Source of the DNA: Chlorophyllum brunneum
Lineage: Eukaryota > Basidiomycota > Agaricomycetes > Agaricales > Agaricaceae
Assembly: GCA_963576785.1 (NCBI GenBank)
Contig: OY756147.1
Coordinates: 124,001 to 188,000 of the forward strand
Direction: 5' to 3'
DNA: 64,000 nt
The position numbers and the translations under genes were made by a program. A model generated the notes under the pieces. It was given only the letters and a program-made list of their open reading frames with translations. It was not told the origin of the DNA and ran no database searches. Shown in pieces: positions 1-11,138 of this stretch; the first letter of the stretch is position 1; each line of letters starts with the position of its first letter.

Positions 1-150
1 CCTTCCATTTCTTTGTCTAGCCATTCTTGTTCATCTTCTCTGTAGTACAGCAGTTTATTGGGTAAGGTGGTGGGGGTGTATGAGTCAAGGTCCATTAGTC
101 ATTGGGTAAGTTGGTATGTCAGGTTGTTGCTTGAGTCAGTAAGATAGCTG
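1..150 (-). pseudogene. G1 copy A 3' ORF, distal fragment
   Basis: This stretch aligns with 12265-12415 of G1 copy B, inside the 3' ORF that follows the chromodomain. The rest of the ORF resumes at 1865 after the L LTR insertion. Product function is unknown. Confidence 0.7.
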
Positions 151-154
151 TGTT

Positions 155-793
155 ATGTCTGAACCTCAGACCTATGTTAGAGGCTATGACAAATTCCCAG
201 AAGCTATACCACTATTACTACCACCACAATCCAATGAGGCTATCATTGACTCCCTCCTCCACCTTGTATGGAAATATGCACCATACTTGCATATATGCAA
301 CACCAATGGACTCTACTTATGCACTATCGAGAATAACCTCTACAGCACCTGAAACAATGGTTGGAAAGTGCAACCCACCACCAAAGAGACAATGCAGTAT
401 ACCCATCCCTACATGTACACTTGCAGTCCAGCACTTAAAGTGCTCATTTACCAACTACTCGCCAATGGAATCTATTGTATAAAAATGTGACTGAAAGACT
501 TGTCACTAGATGATGAACCCACTGTACCCAGTAGTGACAGCAATAACTCTCCCCATCCATTACTACAATCCACTCAAGCCTTTGTCAAGTCAACCAAGTC
601 CTACCTTTCCAAAAAACCAATCATATCAATATCATTCTTATCATCTAACTCTGATCAGCTTATGGATGCAGTTCTTCCATCACCACCATCGTTGTTATCA
701 TTATCCACTACCTCATCCTACATGTCATGTGACTGTAGCTGTTCCAATGAATCTCCATCATCATTATTATCTGAGATCTCTGAGGATGAGTAA
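155..793 (+). pseudogene. ORF inside L LTR (copy 1), unknown protein
   Basis: The ATG is at the fifth base of the LTR and the frame reaches a stop at 791-793, 213 codons including the stop, broken by two internal stops. The same reading frame recurs in copies at 8530-9168 and 37200-37835. The N-terminal half is ordinary globular-type sequence. The C-terminal half is rich in Ser, Pro and acidic residues and ends in a conserved acidic SEISEDE. It lies upstream of the LTR's TATA box, so it would be read from transcripts coming through the internal region into a 3' LTR, either as a C-terminal pol extension or a separate accessory protein. I recognise no family. Confidence 0.6.
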
Positions 794-815
794 GCACTCA
801 TCCATTTCATCTTCA

Positions 816-988
816 TCAGTTTCACTTTGCTCTATATTTAGTTGTTTCACCTTTATCAGTTTCACATCTATCTTTAGTAGTATTTCATCTTGAGTTTCAT
901 ATCTATCAGTTTCACATTGTGAAACATGTTTCAGTCTTGTTATCTATACTCTGTAGTATTTATAGAAAAGAAGTAGTTAGTATAAATA
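816..988 (+). promoter_or_regulatory. L LTR promoter: TCAGTTTCAC array, palindromes, TATA box
   Basis: TCAGTTTCAC occurs at 816-825, 856-865 and 906-915, with a near match at 891-900. The last runs into two overlapping palindromes, GTTTCACATTGTGAAAC and TGAAACATGTTTCA. TATAAATA follows at 981-988. The arrangement recurs in the second L copy. An enhancer or operator role is inferred from position and repetition only. Confidence 0.5.
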
Positions 989-1131
989 GCCGACTGTATT
1001 AGGAAGTCAGGGCTAAGCTTTGATCTTCTACAGGGATAGCCTTCTTGATCATCCAAGAAGAGTTTCCATTGACAGTTACTGTCAATCAATAGAAGATTGC
1101 TTAACTGCTTATTTTCTACTCACCCTTATCA

Positions 1132-1702
1132 TGTTGAGGAAACAACCGTAATGAGTTGTTTGCTGGGGGCAGTAGTAAACACAGTAGGAGAGAACATAGG
1201 GTCTACTCACTGGGATAATAAGCTTCTATCTGATACCTGTAGAAAGGTAATTCGGATAGACAGATATTATTGATAAAGTGGTCGGTGTCAGAAGTGTAGA
1301 TGTCAAAGTCGAGTAAGTCGAGACTGGTATTGTACTCAAGAAGATAAGCAATGATGAAGAGGTTATTCGATTGAACAAGATGCAGAACTAGGTCTGCTAC
1401 ATGGGGTTTATATACATATTGTAACATAGGCAAGTCATACTACATAAAATACTAGCAAAGCATAAATTGTTCCTTATGACTCTCTTTAACTGCAGCATAG
1501 TGCCTGCGGAGTACTGCGGAATGTAGTATCTAGTCATTGGTACTATGTAGAATAATCTATCAAGTACTTATGACTCTCATTGTATGCAGAGCAACTCATA
1601 GGAAGTTACTATGGAATGAAGTTACTGGAAAGTAACAGATCAGTCTATTATTATCATAATGACTTCATAGTCTATTTCTAGAATATGTCCGAAACTTCAA
1701 CA
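1132..1702 (-). mobile_element. C1 copia solo LTR
   Basis: This 571 bp unit with TGTTGA/TCAACA ends matches the C1 5' LTR at 51103-51673 in sequence and length. It splits the L LTR within a stretch that is continuous in copy 2 (ctcatcactcag), giving flanks tatca (1127-1131) and catca (1703-1707), a 5 bp duplication with one C-to-T change. Strand follows the C1 element. Confidence 0.88.
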
Positions 1703-1864
1703 CATCACTCAGAGCTATGAGATAAACAGGATTCCCATTTCTTGGTTGAGTAATGACAGTTTGATAACATTTGCTTCTCTGGTTACTTGGCTGAGATAGG
1801 TATTAAGGCCATATCCTAGAGGTCACATCCTCTTTGATTGCCCTTAGTAGCCAAATCCATAACA

Positions 1865-2335
1865 GATTGAGCCTTTTACCTGTCATAACTAAGGTACTTT
1901 GGATGCATCACTTTGCATCAGAGTGTGCCAATACATTGAGGTTGGTTGCTACTTTATTCAATAACTCTTTCATGAGTTTGTGCTTTCCAGTAGATATGGT
2001 GGCTGGAAGGACTTTGATAGTGGTGATAAGTAAAATATGGCTTAGGGCTTTGGCTTGGACTTGGAGGTTGTTGATGGTGTGGGTGATATATATGAGTCTT
2101 TTGGTTGTGGAGGTGTAGTGTTTGATTTGGTTTTCAGTGGATTAGGTGTCAAGAAGGTTGTTGAGTTCTTGCTCAAATTCTGTGTCATTGGCTGGAAAGG
2201 GGGGGGGTTTGCATTCAGTATGCATAGTGTGTTATGGAGGTAATTGGCAAAGTCTAGGATGCAGTGAATATAGTGTGATGTGCATTGAGTGTAGTGTTCT
2301 CTTGTAATACAAGGTTTGTTGTTCATAATTGTCAC
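1865..2335 (-). pseudogene. G1 copy A 3' ORF, proximal part
   Basis: It continues the 3' ORF interrupted by the L LTR and aligns with about 12415-12867 of copy B. The frame changes several times. It encodes a hydrophilic sequence without a family I recognise. Confidence 0.65.
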
Positions 2336-2649
2336 TTTTTACCCCCCCTTTTTATAGGTTTTGTCCTTGAAGTCTTGGCTAAAAATTCCTGAACTGCCTC
2401 CTTGGCATTTCCTAACTCTGACTCATTTTCCCATATGTCTTCCTTGGAGGTATACCCTTTCTAGTGTACTAGGTATTGATTTCATTGTCCTCTTGTGCAG
2501 TGTCCTTGGATCTCCTCTACTTCATACTGTTCTTCATTGTTGATGATCTCAGGCATTAGTGGTAGAGGAGTGTGCTGGCTGTCCAAATCAGGTTCATGAT
2601 AGGGGGAGAGGAGTTGGCTGTTAAACACATTGTGTATTGCCCATGTTTC
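2336..2649 (-). pseudogene. G1 copy A integrase C-terminus and chromodomain
   Basis: It aligns with the chromodomain of copy B (12864-13190), including the region of the aromatic cage. The frame is interrupted at 2650 by the ORF1-only LINE and resumes at 4801. Confidence 0.75.
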
Positions 2650-4783
2650 TTTTTTTTTTTTTTTTTTCCATCATCAATATTTAAAGCAGGGCTCGAATAC
2701 AGTCTGCCTCCTATACCTACTACAAGTACAATACAGGGCTTTCCATTCTACACCTAAAGAACTTTATCGACAGAGTAGTACATTAAACTACAAGCACATG
2801 TGGACTAGAGAGTCTGAATGATAATACAATAGAGAAAAGATGGAGGAACTACTCAATGCAATTGATCAGTACCCTCTCCCCCCTCCTCTGAACTCTTGTC
2901 TCCTCATAGCAACCCCAGATCCAACCAGCTTTGAAGCAGTGGGCCCAGAACAAGCATTTTGGCTCATTTGCTGTGTGATCTCCACCACAGTTTAAGCAGT
3001 GGGCAGTGTGGGGGCATGGTGCACCCTCAGGAGTGGCAGGAATGGGGGGTTCAACTTTGGCATTACCCTTACAGCATCCAGAAAGGAGACAGTGGTGCTT
3101 CACTTGGTGGGGACCTCTGCAACAGGGGCACTTGAGACCTTTGGACCTACAGGCAGAAGTTGGATGGCCCCATTTCCAGCAACAACTACACTGGGGGGTC
3201 CTGGGGTTTGTACGTGCAAGTTTGATGAGGCATTCATAGCCAGCAATATAGACATGTTTGCCAGCAAGTTTCTTGGTGGCAGCTCCAGACTGAGAGTCCC
3301 AGACATCAAACCAAACAGTGGCTAAGTCTGAGTGGCAGGAGTTCTTCATAATGCATGGGGTGTCCATGAGTTCGAGTGAAGGGAGGTGAGAGGCCTTGAG
3401 TGCCTCAGTAATTTCAGCAACTGAAATATGGTGAGTAGCACCAGGAGCTTTGAAGGGAACATCCAGGACCTTCAGATAGGACTTGGACCTAGGGAGAGCA
3501 GCTGCAACTGGGGTCTCAAGATCTAGGAACCACTTGGCAGTATCAGCAATGAGGGTAATCTCATCAGTGGAGGGGACAGCAGAGGTGGTGACAGTAATAC
3601 CACCATAAGCAGAGCATGCCCCATCTGCCTGGAGGGCAGACTTGGCATGGAGGAGAGTGTCATTAGCACTTTTGATGAGTGCTGGGAAGTCAACATTAGT
3701 AGTCCTAGCATCAAGTGCTAGGAGGATTTGGTGGTGGTTGGGACCAGCAGTGGTAGAGTGCATCTTGGGGGTGCATTTAGGAGGTGATGTGGCAGCCTGG
3801 TGTACTGCCATGATGTAGTCTGGGGGAAGGTGAGGAAATGCCTTGGTCACATGGACCAAGGTAGCAGGATCAGTAGTGGCAGCAGCAGCATAGGACTTCT
3901 TGGTTGGCCCTGGTATAGGAGAAATAGGGGCAGTGGGCACTGATGTGCATGCTGGCCTTGAGCAATGGGGGTCTTCTGAGAGCCTAGAGGGGGGACCATA
4001 GGAGGAGGGAATGTATGATATCCTTTTATCATGCATAGGGACAGGGGGGACTAGTAGGGTCACAGAGGGCTGTGAAATACCAGGCATAGTCACATCACTG
4101 CTTACTTCAGTGGATCCATGGGATGGAGAGAGGGACTGTGGGGGGACAGGGGCAACTGGGGGAGAAAGCTGGATTGCCACTTCCTGGCACAGGGCAGCAA
4201 TAGAGATGTCCTTCCCAAGGTAGGAAGAGTGGAATGACCTTTTGAGGATTCCAAAGCAAATACAGTAGGAAAGAAAGCCACTGCAGGCATCAAGAGTGGA
4301 GGAGAACATTGCGGATCTAAGCAAGTGAGACAAAAGCCTGACTAACATGTAAGGTTATATTGGACTGGAAAGAGGTCTAGCCAAATGTTCCAAGCTGACT
4401 GCTGAACCAGACAGCACATGGGGTAGAAGTGGTGGGGGTCAAGGGAGGAATGAGAGGCTCAGTCAATGATGTGGTATGAGGAAGGGGTAGTGCTTCAGAG
4501 ACACTGGACTCCATTCCAGCTTCAATATCTGCCTCCAATCCTGATGGTCTGACAGTAGATCCTGTGAAGGAGGCCGCTCTGGCTCTCTTCTGCTCGTACT
4601 TCAGTTGTGACCTGGACTTGTCACTGGGGCCAGTGGCAGTCCCATAGAAGGACTCAGAGGTAATCTCCTCATCCCAGGGTGAGTTGGGGGTACTGATGTT
4701 TCCAGACATAGTGTAGCTAATCTTTTGTCTATGTCAAGCACCTATCCAAAAGAGAAAGGTGGTGGTAAGAGATCAAAAAGGGT
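2650..4783 (-). mobile_element. ORF1-only non-LTR retrotransposon
   Basis: A poly(T) run at 2650-2668 marks the A-tail of a minus-strand insertion. The flanks at 2633-2649 and 4784-4800 form a 17 bp target duplication with one mismatch, and the G1 sequence resumes exactly afterwards. The only coding content is a nucleocapsid-like ORF1. No endonuclease or RT is present. The last ~60 bases before the tail resemble the 3' terminus of the full-length LINE (a gactg..ttcgagc..tgctttaaat..ttgatg pattern), which suggests mobilisation by that LINE's RT. Confidence 0.85.
2849..4709 (-). pseudogene. LINE ORF1 (nucleocapsid-like, CCHC knuckles)
   Basis: An N-terminal segment starts at 4709 (MSGNIS) and stops at 4377. 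A 499-codon frame runs from 4348 to 2849 in another phase, so one frameshift separates them. The long part has a low-complexity Ser/Pro/Ala N-terminus, a KSYAAAA motif as in fungal LINE ORF1 proteins, an RNA-binding-like middle, and Cys-rich knuckles near the C-terminus (CSCCWKWGHPTSAC, then further Cys/His pairs ending CLNCGGDHTANEPKC). It has the same layout as the ORF1 at 57331-59494 but clearly differs in sequence. The role inferred from the family is RNA binding in the retrotransposition particle. Confidence 0.75.
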
Positions 4784-5064
4784 TGTATTGCTCATGTTTC
4801 AGATAAGTTCAGTTGGTAACTTGTTTTGTCTATTTTTGCTTTTATTCAGAATGGTCCATAGCATTTGTGATCTAGTTTCTTGGTTGGTCTCATTGTCTTG
4901 ATGTTACTTGCTTTGAACCATACTTGATTTCCTGGAATATACTTGTGCTCCAGTTTGGTGCTGTTATGTTTCTTCATTTGTATTTGGTTGTGTTGTAGTA
5001 TCTTGATTGTTTGTTGTCACATATCCTGTAACTTCTGTATTTATTCCATGATTATGGGTGCCTT

Positions 5065-5985
5065 TTTTATTTTTATTTTTTATTTTTATTTTTTAAATCA
5101 ACCCTGTATTCAGGGGCATACTGAAGTACAATGGGTGCCCAATCACAGTCCCTCGAGGTAGGCTAAACCTAAAGTACCCTCTCATCAAATCCAAATATAA
5201 ACTGCTCCCCCTCCCTGAAACAAGAGGATCCTCATTTGATCTGGAGCTTGAGTGCTGAAGCTTCCAGCTGTCAGTAACCTGCATAGTTGGTGTTGCTGCA
5301 GGCCTACTAATGGGCATGACCAACAGACCCACCAGATTCCAGAGGAGTCCCACCCCATTCTCTGGGTTCGGGCCTATGGTATTCCACCTAATGTGAAATG
5401 GACTAGAAAAAGAAAATAAGTTAGTAATGAGTGATACTGCCTTCTACTATGCATTTTGAGTCCCTGGTTCTTCCTCAACCATTTCTCCCCCTGTTACTCC
5501 CCCATCTTCCCATGGTTTCCTTTTCTACTGCCTATGACGACTTTTGATATGCTAGCTGTCTCCCCAAGAGGTAGGGCTATGCAGAGACAGTGCCTGGAGT
5601 GGGTGCTAGCCCCCTTTCTCATCAGTCATTTGGGTAAATTGGTTGAATCACCATAGTTGCACCCCCTGAGGGTCTGCACAAAGCAGAGCACACAGGTTTA
5701 GTTGGGGCCTCATCAAGAGTGCCTGAGACATGCTGAAAGAAGATGTAGGCAGGACTTTCCAGCCTTCAGCAGAGCAAGGTGTGAGTAGACCACAAGATTT
5801 TGTAATTCACTCAATAGATATGAGAACAAAGGATAGGTTTATAAACTGGACAAAGAATCAGGTCATGAGAAAGGCCTGATGGAGGACAATATCAATTAAT
5901 GTGAGGTGTTTGGTAGGGTAGGTGTGACCATGGGAGATTCCCACAGTCTGATGATGGTGGTTTTAGGTCAAGAAGTGGAGGATAA
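5065..5985 (-). mobile_element. Unassigned 0.9 kb retroposon with T-rich end
   Basis: It interrupts the G1 integrase. Flanks at 5051-5064 and 5986-5999 form a 14 bp duplication with two mismatches. The left end is a (TTTTTA)n-like run, an A-rich tail if read on the minus strand. It has no coding similarity that I recognise. A short minus-strand ORF (5353-5093) shows no known domain. It could be a 5'-truncated LINE of another family or a SINE-like unit. Confidence 0.65.
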
Positions 5986-6960
5986 TCATAGGTGCCTTAG
6001 TGATGTTTGTTATTTCTCCTTTCCAAGGGTGTTATCTGTACACTATTTTGAATGGCAAGTGTCTGGTGGCAGTATGGATTTTGTCATTGTATTGGAATTC
6101 TACTGTGGTTAACTATTTCTTCCAGTTGCTCTGTACATGGTTTATCATATTTCTGAGGTATGTTTCAACTTCCTGGTTGATGCACCTTGTTTGACTATCA
6201 GTTTGTGGGTGGTATACCATGGATAAGTTTTGTTGGGTGCTGGTCACTCTGCATAGTTCTGCCATAAACTTTGATACAAATTGTGGGCCTCTGTCACTGA
6301 TGATTCTGCAGGGTATTCCATGTGTTCTCCATATATCATCTCAATATATATCTCCTAGCTCCTTGGATGTTAAGGTGGTGTTAACCACATGCAGTCTAAT
6401 CATTTTGCTAAAATGATCAACTATGACAAGTATTGTGTCATATCCCTCTGATTCTGGTAATAGTCCTATCATATCAATTGATATTTCTTCCCAAGGTTCC
6501 ACTGGTATTGGTAGTGGGTGAAGATGTGTTGTGGGTCTTGTTTGGAGTATTTTGTTTTGTTGGCATGTATTGCATCCTCTGATGTATCATTTGATGTTGT
6601 TGCACATTTGAGGCCACCAATAACTCTGTTTAAGGAGTTCAATCATTTAATGTTGTCCTGGGTGACCTACATCTCTTTTGTCATGGTGTTGCCAGAGTAT
6701 TTCTCATCATATTTGGTGGTTGGGTAGAACATATATTCTTCCTTCGAACATTAGTAATCCATCTGTTTCCCATATCTCCTCTGGTCATTTCTCCTTTTCT
6801 TTTAGCCACTGTGTTTTCCTCTTTGCTTCTTTTTGTAGTTGGTGTTTCAGATCTTCTTCTCTCAAGATATCCCAGATTCATCTGATTGTAGTAATTGTAT
6901 TATTGTCAAATAGGTGGTTGGGTAGCAAGGTAATGTTGGTGTTGTCTCATTAGTTTTTGT
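5986..6960 (-). pseudogene. G1 copy A integrase core (remnant)
   Basis: It aligns with 13460-14490 of copy B, which has the HHCC-like region, the DDE core and the YHPQTNGQTE-type motif. 4801-5050 is its C-terminal part. Multiple stops and shifts prevent any product. Confidence 0.75.
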
Positions 6961-8497
6961 CAGTTTTGATAGTACATTAGCTTTTGTGTTGGTCTTTCTG
7001 GGTATGTGCTTCAGTATGTAATGGTATTCTTGTAGCTCTATCTGCTACCTTACTTGTCATCCTATAAGTTGTTGTGGTTTTCGGAAGTATTCCAAGTTCT
7101 TGTAATCAGCCCAAATTTCAAATGGTTCATCAGCATTGAGTAGGTATTGTCTCCAGGTTTTGATCACTTCTCTGATAGCTAGTAGTTCTTTGTCATAGAT
7201 TTGGTAGTTGTATTTTGTGGGTGTCATTATTCTTGAGTAGAAGCAATTGGATGCTATTGTTCTTTCTGTTTTTGTGATAGTACTGCTCCTACCCCATAGC
7301 CTGATATATCTACCTCTACTCTGTATTGTCCCTTGTCCTGTGGCATTGCTAATACTGGTTTGCTTGTGACCTTTTCCTTGATTTTCTCAAAGGCTTTCTG
7401 TTGTTGTTCTGTCCATACCCATTGAATGTCCTTCTTCTTTAACTCATGTAAAGGGGTTGCTATGTTGCTGAAGTTGTGTATGAACCATCGGTAGAGGTTG
7501 GTGAAGCCTAGGAATTTTTCAACATCCTTCAGGGATTTGGGTGTTGGCTAATCTTTTACTGCTTTTACCTTCTCCTCCTCTATTTTAACACTGCCTTGTC
7601 CAACCACAAATCCCAGTATTGGTATTTTCTTTGCATCAAATAAGTACTTTAATCTCTTGAAATATAGCTGGTATTTTGCTGCGATCATTTTGTTCTTTCT
7701 TTAAGTTCCTCTTGTGTAGTCCCTAGAATAACAAAGTCATCCATATAATTGACAACTGCTATGCAACAATTCTTGGAATACTGTGTTCATTATCCTCTGG
7801 AACATTGCTGGTGAGTTGCTCATTCCGAAAAATATGACTGTTGGTTTGAATAATCTGCTGTTCATTATGAATGCTGCTTTCCATTTATTGTCTTCTCTTA
7901 TTCTGACATTGTTATATCCCCAGATAATATTGAGCTTGTTGAAGACTTTTGCATCTTTGAGTTGGTCAATAACTTTGCTTATCAGTGGAAGTAGTATTTT
8001 GTCTTTGATTGTGTGTTTGTTTAGCTTTTTATAGTCCTGTACTAGTCATTTGGTTCTGTTCTTTTTGGGTATAAAGAAGCATGGGGTGGTATAGGGGGAT
8101 TGTGATGGTCAAATTCATCCGAAGGCAATATTTTTGTTGAGGAATTTTTGTAGTTCTTGCTTTTCCATTATTGTCATAGGGTAGACTTTGGACTGTATTA
8201 CTGGTGGCATGTCTTCTGCCAGGTTTTTCTTGTGGTCCCATATCATGTGTTTGGGTAGGTTTGAAGTTCTTTTTATTGAACAGGTGTGTGTATTGCTGTA
8301 GATATGTTGGTAGATTCTCTGGGTTTGTTTGGTTGCTCTTTTTCTCTTCTATGTGTTTTTTTACCATGCATATGCTTTTGTTGAACCATATGTCATTGTG
8401 GTGTATGGTACAATCCTTCAGACATCTTGTGAAGTGTATTATATTGTTCATCCAATTGATTTCCAGGTTGTGTTTGACTAGCCAGTTATGTCTGAGG
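6961..8497 (-). pseudogene. G1 copy A reverse transcriptase and RNase H (remnant)
   Basis: RNase H lies at about 6990-7330. RT extends to 8497, with the YMDD-encoding stretch near 7740. Many stops are present. The upstream part continues after the L LTR insertion at 9641. Confidence 0.8.
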
Positions 8498-9640
8498 TAT
8501 TATGTCTGAACCTTGAACCTATGTCTGTTATGTCCAAACTTTGAACCTACATCAGAGGTTATGACAAGTTTCCAGAAGCAATACCACTTGTCTCACCACC
8601 ACGATCTAACAACACTGTTATTGACTCTCTACTTTGACTAGCCTAGAAATACATGCCATACTTACATGTATGCGACACTGATGGACTCTACTTATGCACC
8701 ATTGAGAACAACCTCTACGGCACCTGGAATAATGGTTGGAAAGCATGACTGACTACCAAAGAAACTATGCAGTACATCCACCCCTACATGTACACTTGTG
8801 GTCCAGTGCTCAAAGTGCTCATTCACCAACAAATCACCGATGGAATCTATTGCATAGAAATGCGACCTAAAGACTTATCACCAGATGACGAACCCACTGT
8901 ACCCAGTAGCAACAGTGACGACTCTCCCCATCCACTATTGCGATCTACTCGAGCCTTTGTCAAGTCACCCAAGTCCTATCTCTCCGAAGAACCAATTACA
9001 TCTACATCATCCCTATCACCCAACTCCGATCATCCTATGGATGCAGTTCTTCCATCACCACTGTTGTTGTCATCATCTTTTACCACTTCATCCTACGTGT
9101 CATGTGACTGTAGCTGTTCCAATGAATCTCCATCATCATTATCATCTGAGATCTCTGAGGATGAGTAAGCACTCATCTATTTCACCGTCATCAGTTTCAC
9201 TTCGCTCTATGTTTAGCTGTTTCATCTTTATCAGTTTCACATTTATCTTTAGTAGTGTTTCACCTTGAAGTTTCATATCTATCAGTTTCACATTGTGAAA
9301 CATGTTTCAGTCTCATTATCTATACTCTGTAGTATAAATAGCCAACTGTATTAGGAAGTCAAAGCTTAAGCTTTGATCTTCTACAGGGATAGCCTTCTTG
9401 ATCACCCAAGAAGAGTTTCCGTTGACAGTTGCTGTCAATGAATAGAAGGTTGCTTAACTGCTTATCTCTACTCACCCTCATCACTCAGAGCTACAAGATA
9501 AACAGGATTCCCATTTCTTCGTTGAGTAACGACAGTTTGATAACATTTGCTTATCCAGTTACTTGGCTGAGATAGGTATTAAGGCTATACCCTAGAGGTT
9601 GCATCCTCTTTGATTGCCCTTAGTAGCTGAATCCATAACA
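8498..9640 (+). mobile_element. L-family LTR, copy 2
   Basis: It runs from TATTATG (decayed TGTTATG) to CATAACA, 1143 bp. It splits a G1 stretch that is uninterrupted at about 15950 in copy B. Flanks tgagg (8493-8497) and caagg (9641-9645) are a decayed 5 bp duplication. The first ~27 bases look partly duplicated in tandem. TATAAATA lies near 9334. Confidence 0.8.
8530..9168 (+). pseudogene. ORF inside L LTR (copy 2)
   Basis: This is the homologue of 155-793. The last 133 codons (from 8767) are open and end SSEISEDE. The first part has four stops, each of a kind produced by a C-to-T or G-to-A change. Function is unknown. Confidence 0.6.
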
Positions 9641-11070
9641 CAAGGTATAGGTCTGTGCTCTCTAGTTGTGTTACCATTGCTTCTATTTCTTCCATGTATT
9701 TTCCATTGTTTAGTACCAGGTATGCTGTGTCTGTTATCTCTTCTTTCTTGTTTTTGGTTCCATTGGCATTGATTACTTTTATTGGGGTTTTGAGGGATCT
9801 GGTTGGGATCTGTTCTTCTTCTACTACTCTCTGTGCTATGTACATGTGGGTGCATCCGAAGTCTACTAATATGGTGATTTGTTTGGGTCCCTTCAGTGTT
9901 CTAATTGTTGAGTCAAGGAGAAGTTCATGCATCAAGTTCCTTTTCTGTGGAATCACATATCATTTATTGTGAAGTAAAACAGGAACTCTAGATTTATTGG
10001 CTTGTGGGTTTGTGCCTACTCAGGGCCTTCGGAAAAATCCTTCTTTGCCTCTTCTTCTTGCTCAGTCTCCTTGGTAACCTCTCTGATGTGTGCTTTCTTT
10101 GGTGCTTTGCAATTCTTGGAGATGTGGCCTTGCTTGCCATAATTATAGTATGTTATTTTGGTGTATGTGACTTTCATCTTCTTGTGGCAATATTTAGCAA
10201 TATGCCCATATAGGTTACAGTTGAAATATCTTGGTTTTCCATTTTGATCAGTTTCTGCTCTCTCTGTCTTCCTATCTCATTGGTTGTCCTCTACCTCCAT
10301 ATATAACTCCTGTGCTTGTTCTAACATCTCTGTGGGTGATGTTTGTGGTTGCATATTCCTGTTCTACTGCAAGGATTATAGTCCTCCATTTGTCATATGT
10401 GTTCAGGATTAAGGCTGTTGGATAGCCTACAATGGTCCTGATGATGTCTGCTCTGGTATGTCTTTTGAGGAGGAATATGGCATATGCATTATCTGTTCCT
10501 GCTTGGGTCTTCAATGCTTCGAACTCTATTAAGAAGCCCACAGTGTTCCTCTTTTCCTGTTTGAACAACTCAATTTCCCCTTCTGCTATTGCTTTCCTAT
10601 TCCCCAAGGAGAATGTGGCTACCATCTCCATTGCAAAGTCATTGAATGCTGGTGTTTTTTTGTCTTGGATTGCCTGCAACTTGGCATTGGCATAAGGACC
10701 TGCTAATCCTCCTTTCATTCACACCAATATTCCAATTATCTTCTGCTTATTGTCATTGATTTTGTTGAAAAGTGTCTATAAGAACATTGCTCTTCAATTG
10801 TCAAACTTGGTTCTATCTCCATTGAAGTATCCTGGTTCTGGGGCTAAGTTCTTTGGGAAGTTGGTCTTGTCAGTCATTTCTGATTCTGTTTCTGGTTTGC
10901 TGTGTTCATTCTGATATGTCTCGGTGACTTCTATGTTGGATATGGTCTCAGCTTCACTGTGTTCATTATTGTGGGTCTTGGCAATATCTATATCAAATGG
11001 GGCTTTGGCAACTTCTATGTCAGATGTAATCTCAGCAACTTCTGTGTTCTGTCATCCTGGTCAGAGGCTA
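9641..11070 (-). pseudogene. G1 copy A gag and protease
   Basis: Gag occupies about 11070-9990. It has an N-terminal stretch with degenerate DIEVAKA/NIEVTE repeats, the gag core (best open part 10718-10272) and two decayed CCHC knuckles. Protease follows at about 9956-9641, with the active-site motif changed to VDFGCTH where copy B has VDSGCTH. Confidence 0.8.
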
Positions 11071-11125
11071 TTATTCCAAGCCTAGTTACAAATAGTAGCA
11101 CCTCTCTTGCAAGGTGAGTCAAATG

Positions 11126-11137
11126 ACACTTTACCAA
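11126..11137 (-). promoter_or_regulatory. G1 primer-binding site (self-priming type), copy A
   Basis: On the minus strand TTGGTAAAGTGT lies one base inside the 5' LTR. It pairs with the LTR segment just below the TATA box, as in copy B, here with one decayed base in the LTR (gtata for gtgta). Confidence 0.7.
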
Positions 11138-11138
11138 A

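Larger units (their letters stand above)
151..1864 (+). mobile_element. L-family LTR (probable solo LTR), copy 1
   Basis: It begins TGTTATG and ends CATAACA, a perfect 7 bp inverted terminal repeat with TG/CA ends. It splits the G1 3' ORF, and the flanks 146-150 (agctg) and 1865-1869 (gattg) are a decayed 5 bp duplication of the gattg present in copy B. Without the nested C1 LTR (1132-1702) it is about 1.14 kb, as long as copy 2. A TATA box lies at 981-988 and an ORF fills the U3 region. No internal region of this family is present, so solo LTR is an inference from ends, size and target duplication. Confidence 0.8.

Noticed and set aside
908..934. Palindromes in the L LTR as terminal inverted repeats of a DNA transposon
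   Set aside because: The outer ends TGTTATG/CATAACA with a 5 bp target duplication explain the unit. The palindromes are internal and upstream of a TATA box.
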